A stretch of 64,000 nt of DNA. Source: Paracoccaceae bacterium (GTDB lineage: Bacteria > Pseudomonadota > Alphaproteobacteria > Rhodobacterales > Rhodobacteraceae). The notes below the pieces were generated by a model. That model searched no databases. It was not told where the DNA came from and saw nothing but the letters and a program-made list of their open reading frames with translations. Of this stretch, positions 36,225-48,850 are shown piece after piece. A program made the translations under genes and the position numbers. The DNA lies in contig JAOTXT010000010.1 in assembly GCA_029862205.1 (NCBI GenBank), positions 17,923 to 81,922 of the forward strand, read 5' to 3'. The first letter of the stretch is position 1. Each line of letters starts with the position of its first letter.

Positions 36225-37423
36225 CAGATCACCGTCCAAACAAAGGCGACCGCCGAGCCGATGGCGCCGAACCAGGGCAGCCAGGCCGGGGTGACGAAAG
36301 TGCCCTCCGGTGCCGGGCCCGCGCGTTTCAGCACGATCAGCGCGCCGTTGATCGAGACGAAGACCAGAAGCAGCACGGCCGAGGTCACCTCGGCCAGTGC
36401 CACCAGATCCGCGGTCAGGGCCAGCGCAAGCGTGACCCCGGTCGCCAGAACCGTCGCCAGGACAGGCGTCCGGAACCGCCGATGGGCATGGTGGAAGACC
36501 GAGAGCGGTTGCAGGAAGCGGCCCAATCCAAACAGCACCCGCGACGACATCACGATCTGCGCCAACACGCCGTTCAGCGCCGCCGCGACCGCGATCAGCG
36601 CCAGGAACGCGGCGCTACGCCCGGTCGCGGTTTCATATACAAGGGTCAGGGGCCGCCGGCTCGCCGCGAGCTGATCGACCGACACGACGCGGGTCGCCGC
36701 CCAGCAGACCAGGATGTAGAGCACCGCCGTCACCGCCAGTGCGGCGAAAATGGCGAGCGGCACCGTGCGCTGCGGCTCGCGGGTCTCCTCGACCATGTTG
36801 ACCATGTCCTCGAAGCCCAAGAAGGCGAAGAAGGCCAGGATCGCGCCGGTCGCGACGCCCAGCATGTTCAACTCGAATGCTATTTCCGGCTGGACCGCGG
36901 CCTCGCCGGTCGCGCCAGCCCAGATGACGATGGCGAGCCCAACGACTTCGACCGTGGTCAGGACCGCCGCCAACAGAAGCGACTCGACGACCCCGATGAT
37001 CGCCGCGGAACCCAGCCCCAGGCCGATACCGATAATCAGGACCGGCTCGGGCAGGTCGATCAGCCCGCGCAGATAGCCTGCCCCGCCCTGCAGGACGACC
37101 GCCGCGGAAACGACGCCCACGATCACCACCGCCAGGCCCGCCGCGGCTCCGGCGAGCGGCCAGCCGGTCGCCGTTCGCAGATAGGCGGCTTCACCCGCCG
37201 CCTCTGGGATTCGCCCTGATAGCTCGCCATAGGAAAACCCACTCGGCGCCGCGATCAGGGCCGCGACGATGAACGACAACGGGGCCCATGTGCCCGCATG
37301 TCCCGCGACCGCGCCGACCAGGACGTAGATCCCGGCGCCGACCATGACGCCGACGCCGTAGAGGGTGAGCAAGCCGAAGCCGACACGGCGGCGCAATCCG
37401 GCTTCGACAGGTTTGGTGGCCAT
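36224..37423 (-). CDS. APC-superfamily amino-acid permease inserted in the dcw cluster
   Basis: 399 residues with about 11-12 membrane helices. The first helix has the APC pattern [20 protein letters not shown], and a conserved middle segment reads [17 protein letters not shown] near 225. APC permeases import amino acids, polyamines or related compounds by exchange or proton symport; the substrate is unknown. The longer open frame upstream is only a shadow over murC; ATG at 37423 gives the family start. It lies 13 bases after murC and its stop overlaps the murB start, so it is part of the dcw transcript. This is not a usual member of the cluster. Confidence 0.88.
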   Translation of the reverse strand: MATKPVEAGLRRRVGFGLLTLYGVGVMVGAGIYVLVGAVAGHAGTWAPLSFIVAALIAAPSGFSYGELSGRIPEAAGEAAYLRTATGWPLAGAAAGLAVVIVGVVSAAVVLQGGAGYLRGLIDLPEPVLIIGIGLGLGSAAIIGVVESLLLAAVLTTVEVVGLAIVIWAGATGEAAVQPEIAFELNMLGVATGAILAFFAFLGFEDMVNMVEETREPQRTVPLAIFAALAVTAVLYILVCWAATRVVSVDQLAASRRPLTLVYETATGRSAAFLALIAVAAALNGVLAQIVMSSRVLFGLGRFLQPLSVFHHAHRRFRTPVLATVLATGVTLALALTADLVALAEVTSAVLLLVFVSINGALIVLKRAGPAPEGTFVTPAWLPWFGAIGSAVAFVWTVI

Positions 37424-37436
37424 GCGCGGCCTCCGT

Positions 37437-38846
<1,410 letters not shown>

Positions 38847-38880
38847 GTGTGTCTGCTCTCTGTTCTTTTGGGGCGGGGTA

Positions 38881-39972
38881 TCAGCCGGCGGGCGTTTTGC
38901 CAAGCGCCTCCACCAGATCGGCCAGGCGCTGGGTCGCGTCCGGGCGGCCCTGGGCCAGAGCGGCGGAGGCCATCCCGGCGGCGCGTTCGGGGTTCTCGAG
39001 GATCGCCTGAATCTCGGCGGCCAGCGCGCCCGGGTTCAGGTCGCGTTCGGGCATCATCACCGCGGCACCGGCCTCGACCAGGCCGCGCGCATTGGCGGTC
39101 TGCTCGTCACGCTTGGCGATCGCGAGCGGGATCAGGATCGAAGGGCGCCCGACGACGGCGATGTCGGCGACCGACGAGGCGCCGGAGCGGGCGATCACCA
39201 GATCGGCGCGCGTCAGCCGCTGGGGCATGTCGTCGAAGAAGGGCAGGATTTCGGCTTTGACCCCGGCTTCGTCGTAGACCACCGAGGCGGCGTCGTGGTC
39301 GGTCGGGCGGGCCTGATGGGCGACCGTCAGGCGCGCGCGCAGTGCCTCGGGCAGGAGCGCGACGGCGGCGGGTGCGACCCGCGACAGGATGCTGGCCCCC
39401 TGGCTGCCGCCGAAAATCAAAAGGTTCGGCGCCTCGCCCTCGGGCGGGTATGGCGCCCCGACCACCTCAAGGATCGAGGCGCGCACCGGATTGCCCGTAT
39501 GGACCGCCTCCGCACCGGACGGCAGCTCGGTCGGCCATATGCCGCAAGCGACCCGGTCGACCCGGCGCGCGAAGAGCTCGTTGACCCGGCCCAAGACCCC
39601 GTTCGCCTCGTGTATCAGGCGTGGCCGGCGCAAGATCCACGCGGCGGTCATCGCCGGAAAAGCGGGATAGCCGCCGAACCCGGCGACGCAGGCCGGGCGT
39701 TCTCGCGCCATGCGCAGCACCGCGGTGACGGCCCCGGCCAGGATTTGGAATGGTGCCGCCAGCCGCGACAGCCCGCCGCGCGCGAACGTGCCGGCGCTAA
39801 CCACCTGACGCTCGACTTCATCGGGAAAGGCGCCCGCATAGTGCGCGCCGCGCTCGTCGGTCGAGAGGCGCACCCGCCAGCCGCGTTTCAGCATCTCCTC
39901 GGCCAGCGCCTGGGCTGGGAACATATGCCCGCCGGTTCCCCCTGCCGCGATGACCAGCAGGGGTTTGCTCAC
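38881..39972 (-). CDS. murG: Lipid II synthase MurG (GlcNAc transferase)
   Basis: 363 residues of a GT-B glycosyltransferase. Family segments: [20 protein letters not shown] near residue 8, [14 protein letters not shown] near 97, [15 protein letters not shown] near 180 and [20 protein letters not shown] near 255. It transfers GlcNAc to lipid I at the inner face of the membrane. The GTG at 39972 gives the standard start (V)[11 protein letters not shown]; a TTG at 39990 overlapping the ftsW stop is the alternative. Confidence 0.96.
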   Translation of the reverse strand: MSKPLLVIAAGGTGGHMFPAQALAEEMLKRGWRVRLSTDERGAHYAGAFPDEVERQVVSAGTFARGGLSRLAAPFQILAGAVTAVLRMARERPACVAGFGGYPAFPAMTAAWILRRPRLIHEANGVLGRVNELFARRVDRVACGIWPTELPSGAEAVHTGNPVRASILEVVGAPYPPEGEAPNLLIFGGSQGASILSRVAPAAVALLPEALRARLTVAHQARPTDHDAASVVYDEAGVKAEILPFFDDMPQRLTRADLVIARSGASSVADIAVVGRPSILIPLAIAKRDEQTANARGLVEAGAAVMMPERDLNPGALAAEIQAILENPERAAGMASAALAQGRPDATQRLADLVEALGKTPAG

Positions 39973-39986
39973 CCCAATTCTCGCGT

Positions 39987-41180
39987 TCAACCTGCGCTCC
40001 GGAACGCCGCGGCATCATCGGCCCGCCTGTCGCGGGTCAGCGCCAGCAGCATTCCCAGGGTGATCGCGGCCGCCAGCATCGACGAGCCGCCATACGAGAT
40101 GAAGGGCAGCGTCATGCCCTTGGCCGGCAATAGCCTGATCGCCACCGCCATGTTGACGAAGGCCTGCAAGCCAAAGAGCACCGCCAGCCCGGTCCCTGCC
40201 AGGCGGATGAACGTGTTGCGCTCGTCGAGCAAACGCACGAGGGCGCGCAGTGTGATGAAGAGATAAAGCGCGATGATCAACAGCGTCAGGATCAGCCCGA
40301 ACTCCTCGGCCGCGACCGCGATGATGAAATCCGTATGGGCGTCCGGCAGGGTCCATTTGACCGAGCCTTGCGCGGCACCGACGCCGAAAAGCCCGCCCTC
40401 GCGGATCGCGGTCTGGGCATAGGCGAGCTGGGTGTTGGGATCGACCTCGGCCGCCAGATAACCGTCGATGCGGCCGGCGAAATGGACGGACTTCGTGTAG
40501 GCGAAGGCCCCCGCGCCGCCGATCAGCACGCCAAGCCCCAGCAGGGCCAGGATCGGCGCGCCGGAGACGAAGATCATGGTCGACCAAACCGCCAATACCA
40601 GTACCGCCTGGCCAAAATCGGGTTGCAGGGCCAGCATAGCGGCGATCGCGACCGCCACGACGCCCGAGATCGTCCGCCCTGGCGGTCCGAACCGCTGATA
40701 GGAGCCCGATATGATCCAGGCCGCGGCCAGAACGAAGGCGGGTTTCAGGAATTCCGAGGGTTGCAGGCTGAAGAAGCCCAGCGAATACCAGCGCGTGGCA
40801 CCCTTGCCGAAATCGGTGCCCAGCCACGGCAGCAGCGCGGTGGCCAACAGGGCGCCCGCGAAGATCATCACGCCCAGCCGCCGCACGCGCCTGAGCGAAG
40901 ACATCGAGATCGTCGCGATCGCGCCGAGCGCCAAAAACACAAAGATCACATGCCGGACCACGTAGTGATAGGTCCAAAGGTCGTTCTTGTAGGCCAGCGG
41001 CGGTGAGGCCGCGAGGCCCAAGACCAGGCCCAACCCGATCAGCGCCAGCACGGCGCCCAGGGACCAGCGGTCGACGGAATGCCACCAATCGCCGACGATC
41101 GAGCTTTCGGCCGGGCCGAACTCCGAACCCCGGAAGGTCGGGCCCCCGACGTTCGGGCCACGCAAAGTCAGATCGGTCAT
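39987..41180 (-). CDS. ftsW: Peptidoglycan glycosyltransferase FtsW
   Basis: 397 residues with about ten membrane helices, of the SEDS family. Motifs: GKGATRWYSLGFFSLQPSEF near residue 115, GSVKWTLPDAHTDFIIAVAAE near 270 (shown in part) and PFISYGGSSMLA near 358. FtsW polymerises glycan from lipid II with FtsI at the septum. The long open frame upstream is a murD shadow; ATG at 41180 forms an ATGA overlap with the murD stop, which fixes the start. Confidence 0.96.
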   Translation of the reverse strand: MTDLTLRGPNVGGPTFRGSEFGPAESSIVGDWWHSVDRWSLGAVLALIGLGLVLGLAASPPLAYKNDLWTYHYVVRHVIFVFLALGAIATISMSSLRRVRRLGVMIFAGALLATALLPWLGTDFGKGATRWYSLGFFSLQPSEFLKPAFVLAAAWIISGSYQRFGPPGRTISGVVAVAIAAMLALQPDFGQAVLVLAVWSTMIFVSGAPILALLGLGVLIGGAGAFAYTKSVHFAGRIDGYLAAEVDPNTQLAYAQTAIREGGLFGVGAAQGSVKWTLPDAHTDFIIAVAAEEFGLILTLLIIALYLFITLRALVRLLDERNTFIRLAGTGLAVLFGLQAFVNMAVAIRLLPAKGMTLPFISYGGSSMLAAAITLGMLLALTRDRRADDAAAFRSAG

Positions 41181-42607
41181 GGGATGGCCTCCTTTTCGGC
41201 CGCGGCCTCGAGATAGGGCGTGACGAGGGTGCGAAACGCATCGCCGCGGGCCTCGAAACTGGTGAACTGATCCCAGCTCGCGCAGGCGGGCGACAGCAGG
41301 ATCACGTCGCCGGGCTTTGCATCCGCCCAGGCGGCGGCGATGGCCTTGTCCAGTGTTCCGCAAGACTTGCTGGGCGTTTTGTCCAAGGCCCCGGCGAAGG
41401 CGGGCGCGGCCTCGCCAATCAGATAGGCGCAGGCGATCCGGTCGAAGAGCGGGGCCAGCGGCGCGATGCCCCCCTCCTTTGCCTGCCCCCCGGCGATCCA
41501 GCGGATGTTCTGGTAGGCCAGCAGCGCCTTCTCGGCGGCATCGGCGTTGGTCGCCTTGGAATCGTTGACGAAGGTCACCCCATGCGCCTCGCCGATCCGC
41601 TCCATCCGGTGGGCGAGGCCCGGGAACGAGATCAGCCCGCCCTCGATCTGGCGCGGGCCCAGGCGCAAGGCCCGGCAGGCGGCGTATGCGGCGCAAGCGT
41701 TTTGATGGTTGTGGGCGCCCACGAGGCCGAGGGCCGGGCGCAGGTCGATGGCGGCGGCCTGCTTGCCGCCGCGCCATTCGGCCAGATGGCCCTTGTGCAT
41801 GAAGACCGACCAGCCCTCGCCCTTGAGGCGCCGGGTGACCGAGATCTGGATCGGGCCGTCGAGGCGTTCGGCCAGGTAGCGGCCCTCCTGCTCGTCGACA
41901 CCGATCACCGAGCGTTCCGGCGCGCCGATCTCGAAGAGCCGCCGCTTGGCGGCGAAATAACCGCCGATCCCGCCGTGCCGGTCCAGGTGGTCGGGCGAGA
42001 GGTTCAGGAAGACGGCCACGTCCGGGGCCAGCATCCGGGCCAGTTCGATCTGATAGGAGGACATTTCGATGACGGTGGTCTCGCCGGGACTGGGCGGATC
42101 CAGGTCGAGGACGCCACGGCCGATATTGCCACCCATCTGGGTGGGGCGTCCGGCCTCTTTGAGAATATGATGGATCAGCGCGGTGGTGGTCGACTTGCCG
42201 TTCGATCCGGTGACGGCGACGACCTTGGGCGCCGGGCCGTCCCCATCCATAGTCTCGGCGAAGTCCTCCGGATCGGCGTCCATCAGCGCCTGGAAGAAAA
42301 GCCCGATATCGTTGTCGAGCGGCACGCCCTGGGTCTGCGCCTGGGCGACCGCCCGGTTCGGCTCGGGATAGAGATGCGGCACGCCCGGAGAGACAATTAG
42401 CCGGGTGATCGAGGCAGCCTCGCGCTCGCGTCCCAGATCGGCGATTTCGAAGCCCTCGGCCTCGGCCGCCGCGCGAGGCGCCTCGTTGTCGTCCCAGCAG
42501 ACAGGCCCGGCCCCGCCCGCCTTCAGCGCCCGCGCCGCCGAGAGCCCCGTGCGCGAGAGCCCCAGCACCCCGACCCGCTGACCGGCATATGCGCGGATGG
42601 GGATCAC
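41177..42607 (-). CDS. murD: UDP-MurNAc-L-alanine--D-glutamate ligase MurD
   Basis: 476 residues. N-terminal [17 protein letters not shown] near residue 12, ATP loop [18 protein letters not shown] near 132, and C-terminal [18 protein letters not shown] near 340 and [19 protein letters not shown] near 437, the latter the MurD hallmark. It adds D-glutamate. It starts with GTG in a GTGA overlap with mraY. Confidence 0.97.
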   Translation of the reverse strand: MIPIRAYAGQRVGVLGLSRTGLSAARALKAGGAGPVCWDDNEAPRAAAEAEGFEIADLGREREAASITRLIVSPGVPHLYPEPNRAVAQAQTQGVPLDNDIGLFFQALMDADPEDFAETMDGDGPAPKVVAVTGSNGKSTTTALIHHILKEAGRPTQMGGNIGRGVLDLDPPSPGETTVIEMSSYQIELARMLAPDVAVFLNLSPDHLDRHGGIGGYFAAKRRLFEIGAPERSVIGVDEQEGRYLAERLDGPIQISVTRRLKGEGWSVFMHKGHLAEWRGGKQAAAIDLRPALGLVGAHNHQNACAAYAACRALRLGPRQIEGGLISFPGLAHRMERIGEAHGVTFVNDSKATNADAAEKALLAYQNIRWIAGGQAKEGGIAPLAPLFDRIACAYLIGEAAPAFAGALDKTPSKSCGTLDKAIAAAWADAKPGDVILLSPACASWDQFTSFEARGDAFRTLVTPYLEAAAEKEAIP

Positions 42608-43692
42608 CTCAGCTTCAGCGTCGCCAGCCCGACCAGGGCCAGGATCACGGCGATGATCCAGAAGCGGATCACGATGGTGGGCTCCTGCCAGCCCTTCTGC
42701 TCGAAATGGTGGTGGATCGGGGCCATGCGGAAGACCCGCTTGCCGGTCAGCTTGAAGCTGACGACCTGGACGATCACGCTAACCACTTCCAAGACGAAAA
42801 GCCCACCGATAATGGCCCAGACGATCTCGTGCTTGGCCGCCACCGCGATGGCGCCGAGCGCGCCGCCCAAGGCCAGCGAGCCGGTGTCGCCCATGAAGAC
42901 CATCGCGGGCGGCGCGTTATACCAGAGAAACCCGAGCCCCGCCCCGATCAGCGCCGAGCAGAAGATCGCGATCTCGCCAGTGCCGGGCACGTAGTGGAGT
43001 TGAAGATACTCGGTGAAATCCGTGCGCCCCACCACATAGGCGATCATGCCCAACGAGCCCGCGGCAATCATCACCGGCATGATGGCCAACCCGTCGAGCC
43101 CATCGGTCAGATTCACCGCGTTGGCTGATCCCGCGATCACCATCATTGCGAATGGCGCATAGAAAACTCCGGCTTGTATCACCGATTCCTTAAGCAGCGG
43201 CAGGGCGATCGTGTTCCGCAGGTCCTCGGGTTGAATCGCGGTCGCCCAGATTGCGGCAACGAGCGCGATCAGGAAGCCTAAGCCAAGGCGTAGCTTGCCC
43301 GGCACGCCCTTGACCGAGAAATGACGCACCTTCAGGAAATCGTCAGCGAACCCGATGGCGCCGAAGCCAAAGGTGACCATCGCTACGATCCAAATGAAAC
43401 CGTTATCGAGCCGCGCCCAGAGCAGCGTCGAGATCAGAAGCGCGCTCAGGATCATCACGCCGCCCATGGTGGGGGTGCCCGCCTTCTCGATTATGTGCCG
43501 CTCGGGCCCGTCGTCGCGGATCGGCTGGCCCTTCTTCTGTATCCTGCGCAGCCAGTTGATGATCGGGCGCCCGAAGGTAAACGCGAACAGCAATGACGTC
43601 ATGAACGCCCCACCCGCCCGGAAGGTGATGTAGCGGAACAGATTGAAGACGTCGCCGCCATCGCTAAGGGGGGTGAAGAGGTGGTAGAACAT
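42604..43692 (-). CDS. mraY: Phospho-MurNAc-pentapeptide transferase MraY
   Basis: 362 residues with ten membrane helices. Catalytic and binding motifs: [10 protein letters not shown] near residue 117, [13 protein letters not shown] near 193, [17 protein letters not shown] near 266 and [10 protein letters not shown] near 327. It makes lipid I from UDP-MurNAc-pentapeptide and undecaprenyl phosphate. The upstream open frame is a murF shadow; ATG at 43692 has GGAG ten bases before it and lies 7 bases after the murF stop. Confidence 0.97.
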   Translation of the reverse strand: MFYHLFTPLSDGGDVFNLFRYITFRAGGAFMTSLLFAFTFGRPIINWLRRIQKKGQPIRDDGPERHIIEKAGTPTMGGVMILSALLISTLLWARLDNGFIWIVAMVTFGFGAIGFADDFLKVRHFSVKGVPGKLRLGLGFLIALVAAIWATAIQPEDLRNTIALPLLKESVIQAGVFYAPFAMMVIAGSANAVNLTDGLDGLAIMPVMIAAGSLGMIAYVVGRTDFTEYLQLHYVPGTGEIAIFCSALIGAGLGFLWYNAPPAMVFMGDTGSLALGGALGAIAVAAKHEIVWAIIGGLFVLEVVSVIVQVVSFKLTGKRVFRMAPIHHHFEQKGWQEPTIVIRFWIIAVILALVGLATLKLR

Positions 43693-43699
43693 GCGCTGC

Positions 43700-45148
43700 T
43701 CACTCCTCGACGCGCAAATGCGCGTCATGCGCCTCGCCCAGCGCCTTGATCGCGTCGACGACGCGGCGCATGGCCATTCCGAGCGAGCCCTTGACCATAC
43801 AGACATCGCCCGCGTCAACCATCCGCCGTGCGCGCTGGGCCAATTTGCCGCTGTCCTCGAACCATTCGCCGCGCTTTTCAGTGGGCAGCGCCGAATGAAG
43901 CGCGCGCATTGATGGGCCGGTGAGATGGATTTGATCGATCCGGTCCAAGTCGTCGAGTTCGGCCAGCGCGGCATGGAGCTGATCGGCCGTGGGGCCGAGT
44001 TCCAGCATGTCGCCGAGGAAGGCAATCCGGCGCCCCTGGGCGATGCGTCCGATCCCGTCGCGCACCGGCGCGGCGGCCAGGGCGGTCAGGGCAGCGCGCA
44101 TCGAGGCAGGATTGGCGTTGTAGCTGTCGTCGATAAGCGTGACTTCGCCATCGATCCCGGCCGGGCCGAGATCGATCCGCCAGTGCCGGCCGCGCCCTTC
44201 GGGCGGGACCCATTGCGCCATCGCCAGGCCAGCCCGCGCCAGGTCGCCGCCCGCAGCCTTGACACAGCCGAGCGCGGCCACGGCATTGAGCGCGAAATGC
44301 GCGCCGGGCGCGCCCAGCTTGAAGGTCATCGGCTGCCCGTCGATCGACGCCTTAACGACCGTCGCCGAGTCGCCAATGCAGGCACGCTCGAGCATCAGGT
44401 CCGAATCTGCCGTGCCGAAAGACACGATGGCCGCGTCTCCCGCCTGCGAGGCGAGACGCTGGAAATGAGGGTTGTCCCGGTTCAGCACCGCGACGCCGCC
44501 AGGTTCGAGACCCGCAAAAACCTCGGCCTTGGCGTCGGCGATTGCTTCGACCGAAGGGAATTGGGCCAGATGCACCGCCTCGACCGCGGTGATCAGCGCC
44601 ACATGGGGCCGCGCGAGAAGCGAAAGCGGTTTGATCTCGCCCGCGTGGTTCATCCCCATCTCGATCACCGCGAACTGGGTGTCGGCGGGCATCCGGGCCA
44701 AGGTCAGCGGCACGCCCCAATGGTTGTTGTAGCTTTTCTCCGCCGCGTGGACCCTGGCCTGTCCGGCGAGCATTGCGCGCAACATGTCCTTGGTCGAGGT
44801 CTTGCCGACCGATCCGGTGACCGCGATGACCTTGGCCCGCGTGCGTGCCCGGGCCGACGCGCCCAAAGCGCGCAGCGCGTCCAGGGTATCGCGCACGATC
44901 AAGAGCGGAGCGTCTTCGGCCACACCCTGGGGCACGCGCGCAACCAAAGCGGCGCCTGCGCCTGCTTGGAGGGCCTTGGCGACAAAATCGTGGCCATCGC
45001 GGTTTTCGCCCGCGAGCGCCACGAAAAGCTCACCGCGCTGGATGGTGCGCGTGTCGATCGAGACGCCGGTGACGCCCTGCCACTCGCCCCGGATCTCGCC
45101 CGAGGTCGCCGCGGCGGCCTCTTCTGCGGACCAGAGATGTCCGCTCAC
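43700..45148 (-). CDS. murF: UDP-MurNAc-tripeptide--D-Ala-D-Ala ligase MurF
   Basis: 482 residues. The N-terminal domain reads [17 protein letters not shown] near residue 29; the ATP loop is [17 protein letters not shown] near 110; [16 protein letters not shown] near 136 and [17 protein letters not shown] near 338 are MurF signatures. It adds the D-Ala-D-Ala made by Ddl. GTG start in a GTGA overlap with murE. Confidence 0.97.
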   Translation of the reverse strand: MSGHLWSAEEAAAATSGEIRGEWQGVTGVSIDTRTIQRGELFVALAGENRDGHDFVAKALQAGAGAALVARVPQGVAEDAPLLIVRDTLDALRALGASARARTRAKVIAVTGSVGKTSTKDMLRAMLAGQARVHAAEKSYNNHWGVPLTLARMPADTQFAVIEMGMNHAGEIKPLSLLARPHVALITAVEAVHLAQFPSVEAIADAKAEVFAGLEPGGVAVLNRDNPHFQRLASQAGDAAIVSFGTADSDLMLERACIGDSATVVKASIDGQPMTFKLGAPGAHFALNAVAALGCVKAAGGDLARAGLAMAQWVPPEGRGRHWRIDLGPAGIDGEVTLIDDSYNANPASMRAALTALAAAPVRDGIGRIAQGRRIAFLGDMLELGPTADQLHAALAELDDLDRIDQIHLTGPSMRALHSALPTEKRGEWFEDSGKLAQRARRMVDAGDVCMVKGSLGMAMRRVVDAIKALGEAHDAHLRVEE

Positions 45149-46668
45149 CGGCCCGCCCCCGAGACTTCCTGCAGCTCCTCCAGCGCGCCCACGGACGAGC
45201 GCGCCTGGGTGGCGTCATCGAAGGGCAGCATCTCGCCCTTCACCTCCTGGCCCTGTTCATGGCCTTTCCCCGCGATCAGCAGGCAATCGCCAGGTTCCTT
45301 CAGCGCGTCGACCCCGGCCAGGATCGCGGCGGCCCGATCGCCGATCTCGTAGGCCTCGGGACAGCCGGTAATCACCGCCTGACGGATCGCGGCCGGATCC
45401 TCACCGCGGGGATTATCGTCAGTGACCATCGCCACATCCGCCCGTGACGCGACCGCCTGGCCCATCATCGGGCGCTTGCCTGGGTCCCGGTCGCCGCCGG
45501 CGCCGAACACCACGACCAACTGCCCCAGGCAATGGGGCCGCAGCGCATCGATCGCGGTGGCGAGCGCGTCGGGCGTGTGCGCATAGTCCACATAGACTGC
45601 CGCGCCGTTTCCGCGGCGCGCCACTAACTCCATTCGTCCCCGCACGCCTTTGAGCGTGGGCATCGCATCGAATACCGTCTTCTCGGCCACGCCCGTCGCC
45701 AAGGCCAGACCCGCCGCCAGGGCCGCGTTCTGTGCCTGGAAACTGCCGACCAGATCCAGCGACTCCGTCCGTTGCCGCCCTTCCCAGGAGAATTGCACGA
45801 CCTGGCCTTTCGCGGTGTAGCGCATCACCGAGATGGTCAGATCGGCCCCGATGCCGTGCCCGACCGAGATCACCTTGGCGCCGGCCGCCAGCGCGCTGTC
45901 CCGGGCGTGCGCGAAGACCGGATCGTCGGCGTTCAGCACCGCCGTCGCGCCCTCGGGCAAAAGCGCGCCGAATAGGCGCAGTTTGGCCGCCACATATTCC
46001 TCGTGGCTGGCGTGATAGTCCATATGGTCGCGGCTGATATTGGTCAGCGCCGCGGCGGCCAGCCGGACGCCGTCCAGCCGATACTGCGCCAGGCCGTGGC
46101 TCGATGCCTCCATCGCCGCATGGGTGCAGCCCTTGGCGGCAAGCCGGTCGAGAAGCGCGTGGAGCGTGATTGGTTCCGGCGTTGTGTGAATGAGCGGCTC
46201 GTCGAAGCCCTCGCCCAGAACGCCGGTTGTGCCGAAGGCAGCGGCCCGGTGACCGCCAAAGGCCCAGATTTGGCGCAGGAAATCGGAAACCGAGGTCTTG
46301 CCGTTCGTGCCGGTGACCGCCGCCATCACCTCGGGCTGGCGCGGGTAGAAACGCGCCGCCAGCCGGGCTAATGCCAGGCGGGGCTCCTCGGCAATGAAGA
46401 CCGGGACCGGTAATCCCTCCAGATCCCGCCGTGCCGTTTCGGCGCCGGCTTGCGTTGCGACCACCGCGAGCGCCCCTTGGCGCACCGCGTATTGGGCGAA
46501 GCTGGCACCGTCCAGCCGCGTGCCGGGGATCGCGACGAAGACGAACCCGTCGCGCACCTCGCGGCTATCGACCGCGATGCCGCGCACCTGTGCATCCGGG
46601 TCCGCATCAGCGCCCCGGTTCGGCATCTCGGTCAGGCCAAGCGCGGCAAGTGTGCGGGGACGCGCCAT
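45145..46668 (-). CDS. murE: UDP-MurNAc-dipeptide--meso-diaminopimelate ligase MurE
   Basis: 507 residues. N-terminal IAVDSREVRDGFVFVAIPG near residue 31, ATP loop VTGTNGKTSVSDFLRQI near 117, HTTPEPITLH near 158 and MVTDDNPRGEDP near 413; the DNPR motif indicates meso-diaminopimelate as substrate. It adds the third stem residue. Starts with ATG 8 bases after ftsI ends. Confidence 0.97.
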   Translation of the reverse strand: MARPRTLAALGLTEMPNRGADADPDAQVRGIAVDSREVRDGFVFVAIPGTRLDGASFAQYAVRQGALAVVATQAGAETARRDLEGLPVPVFIAEEPRLALARLAARFYPRQPEVMAAVTGTNGKTSVSDFLRQIWAFGGHRAAAFGTTGVLGEGFDEPLIHTTPEPITLHALLDRLAAKGCTHAAMEASSHGLAQYRLDGVRLAAAALTNISRDHMDYHASHEEYVAAKLRLFGALLPEGATAVLNADDPVFAHARDSALAAGAKVISVGHGIGADLTISVMRYTAKGQVVQFSWEGRQRTESLDLVGSFQAQNAALAAGLALATGVAEKTVFDAMPTLKGVRGRMELVARRGNGAAVYVDYAHTPDALATAIDALRPHCLGQLVVVFGAGGDRDPGKRPMMGQAVASRADVAMVTDDNPRGEDPAAIRQAVITGCPEAYEIGDRAAAILAGVDALKEPGDCLLIAGKGHEQGQEVKGEMLPFDDATQARSSVGALEELQEVSGAGR

Positions 46669-46676
46669 TCCCAGCC

Positions 46677-48440
46677 CTATTGCCCGCTGGTCTCAATGGC
46701 GGCCAAGGCGCCCGGCAGGCTGCCTGGCTGCGGCCTGAGACCCAGCAGCGGCGCAATGCGTTCGATCGCTGCGGCAGCAACCGGCACGGCTGTGCGGCTG
46801 GCCTCGCGCCGCTCGACTTTCCCGGACCGGTCCACCGGCTCATCCAGCGAAAGGACCAGCACGAAACGCGGCTCGTTGATCGGGAAGACCGCCGCGAAGG
46901 TCGCGATCACCCGGTCGTTGTAGTAGCCGCCGCCCGGGCGGTATTTATCGGCCGTGCCAGTCTTGCCGCCGATATCGTAGCCCGCCAGCTGACCGCGCTG
47001 GGCGGTGCCCCGGCGCACAACGTCGCGCATGATCTGCATCATCACCCGGCTGGTCGCGGTCGAGAAGATCTGCTCGCCAGGCTCGTGGCCGCCCTTGATC
47101 AGGGTCGGGCGCACCCGTCTGCCGTCATTCGCCAGTGTGGCGAAGGCGGCGGCAAGGTGGATCGGCGAGACGGCCAGCCCGTGGCCGAAGGAAATGGTCA
47201 TCGTCGAGAGATCCGTCCATCGTGGCGGCAAAAGCGGTTTCGCCCGCGCCGCCTCGGCCAGTTCGAGCGGCAATTGCTCGAACATACCCAGACGTTTCAG
47301 ATAGTCCTTGAGGCGCGGCGTACCAAGGTTCAGCGCAAGGCGCGCCGCGCCCACATTCGAAGACCTGACGACCACATCGGCCACCGTCATCTCGGGTGGC
47401 ATCTTGTGCGTGTCGCGAATCCGATAGCGCCCGAAGGCCAGCGCCGAACCGGTTTCGATCATGGTCTGGGGTCCGACGATGCCCGATTCCAGCGCCGAGG
47501 CGGCTGTCAGCACCTTGAAGGTCGAGCCGAGCTCATAACGGCCAAAAGCGGCCCTGTTGAAGCGCGGGTCCAGTTCGGCAGGACCGCTATAGGATTTCGG
47601 CTTGTGGTTCGGATCGAAGTCGGGCAGCGAGACCATGGCGTGAAGCTCGCCGGTGCGCACGTCCATCACGACCGCGGTCGCCCCCTTGGCGCGGAAGCGC
47701 TTGGTGCCGGCGGCCAACACATCGCGCAGCGCCGCCTGGACTGTCAGGTCGATCGAAAGCTCCAGGGGCGTGCCGATTTGTCCGGGGTTGCGCAAGCGGG
47801 CGTCGAAATAGCCCTCGACCCCGCCCGAACCCACCAGCTCGGCAAAGCGCACATCCTCGGACGCCGCCTGGACGCCGCCGACCAGATGCGCGGCGGTGCG
47901 GCCGGCCGGATAGATGCGCATGACACGCGAGCCGAATTTCAGGCCGGGATAGCCGAGATCCAGCACCGCCTGGCGCTGGCGCGGGGTGATGGGGCGTTTG
48001 ATCCAGGCGAACCGCGCCTTGCGTGACAGGCGTTTGAACAATTGCTCGCGATCCTCGTCCGGGAAGATCGCCGCCAGGTCGTCCGCCACGCCGGCCGGAT
48101 CCTTGATCTCGGTCGGATCGACGTAGAGCGAAAAGGCCGGCAGATTGGCGGCCAGCAAATTGCCATTTCGATCGGCGATCTCGCCGCGCAAGGGGGTGGT
48201 GACGCCAGCACCGCCGGCCATCCGGGGCTCGACCGGCTCGATCAGCGCGAGCAGGCCCATCCGCAAGCCGACCGCGCCATAGACCAGCATCATCGCCAAC
48301 ACGACGAGGATCAGCCGCCAATCCTCGCGGGTCCGGCCCGGCCGGACAGATCCCGATTCCGAGCGCCCGCCCTCAACGCCCCGCCGGGCAGCAGGCAGGC
48401 GCAGCCTGATCCGTTCGCCGAGGTGCTTTTTCATCGTCAT
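46677..48440 (-). CDS. ftsI: Peptidoglycan transpeptidase FtsI (PBP3)
   Basis: 587 residues. A cytoplasmic tail and one membrane helix (LILVVLAMMLVYGAVGL) precede the pedestal domain and a transpeptidase domain with the three active-site motifs: GSTFKVLTA (nucleophile Ser), RSSNVGAARL and GGKTGTADKY. It cross-links septal peptidoglycan with FtsW. The open frame extends upstream through ftsL; the ATG at 48440 has GGAG six bases before it and overlaps the ftsL stop in ATGA. Confidence 0.96.
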   Translation of the reverse strand: MTMKKHLGERIRLRLPAARRGVEGGRSESGSVRPGRTREDWRLILVVLAMMLVYGAVGLRMGLLALIEPVEPRMAGGAGVTTPLRGEIADRNGNLLAANLPAFSLYVDPTEIKDPAGVADDLAAIFPDEDREQLFKRLSRKARFAWIKRPITPRQRQAVLDLGYPGLKFGSRVMRIYPAGRTAAHLVGGVQAASEDVRFAELVGSGGVEGYFDARLRNPGQIGTPLELSIDLTVQAALRDVLAAGTKRFRAKGATAVVMDVRTGELHAMVSLPDFDPNHKPKSYSGPAELDPRFNRAAFGRYELGSTFKVLTAASALESGIVGPQTMIETGSALAFGRYRIRDTHKMPPEMTVADVVVRSSNVGAARLALNLGTPRLKDYLKRLGMFEQLPLELAEAARAKPLLPPRWTDLSTMTISFGHGLAVSPIHLAAAFATLANDGRRVRPTLIKGGHEPGEQIFSTATSRVMMQIMRDVVRRGTAQRGQLAGYDIGGKTGTADKYRPGGGYYNDRVIATFAAVFPINEPRFVLVLSLDEPVDRSGKVERREASRTAVPVAAAAIERIAPLLGLRPQPGSLPGALAAIETSGQ

Positions 48441-48850
48441 TGCCTGCTCCAGGCAGCCGGGCGCGGCGCGGGTTGGGGCACGCGGGCGACAACGATCGGC
48501 TGACGCTCTGACACGACGACCGGATCGGACCGCAAGGTGCCCGGCGCTGCCTCTGGAGCGGTTCGCGGCGGGAACGGCACCGAGGAGACGGTGTCGAACC
48601 CTTCCGGCCCCATCGGCTGGAGTTGCAGATCCTCGTTGTTCTTGGCGACCAGGCGGGTCAGGCGCTCGGGCGAATTCAGATAGGCCCATTCGACGCGCAG
48701 CACCTCGACCGCCTCTCGCTCGGCGGCGATCTGGCCGCGCAGAACATCGATCCGGTCAAGCGCATTCCGGGTCTTGTAGTTCACATGGTAGGCCCAAGCG
48801 GCGGATCCCACCACCGCGGCCACCAGCAGAAAGAGGCCGATCCGGGTCAT
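48437..48850 (-). CDS. ftsL: Cell division protein FtsL
   Basis: 137 residues: a very short cytoplasmic end, one membrane helix ([20 protein letters not shown]), then a leucine-zipper-like coiled coil ([20 protein letters not shown] through about residue 70) and a proline-rich tail. FtsL forms a periplasmic complex with FtsB and FtsQ. Recognition rests on architecture and position between rsmH and ftsI. It overlaps both neighbours by ATGA. Confidence 0.9.
   Translation of the reverse strand: MTRIGLFLLVAAVVGSAAWAYHVNYKTRNALDRIDVLRGQIAAEREAVEVLRVEWAYLNSPERLTRLVAKNNEDLQLQPMGPEGFDTVSSVPFPPRTAPEAAPGTLRSDPVVVSERQPIVVARVPQPAPRPAAWSRQ

Noticed and set aside
39987..41777. 596-codon version of FtsW
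   Set aside because: The first part is a shadow of murD; the ATGA overlap at 41180 and the FtsW N-terminus fix the real start.
46431..48026. 531-codon open frame on the plus strand opposite ftsI and murE
   Set aside because: It is an antisense shadow of high-GC coding sequence; the minus strand carries complete, motif-bearing ftsI and murE genes.
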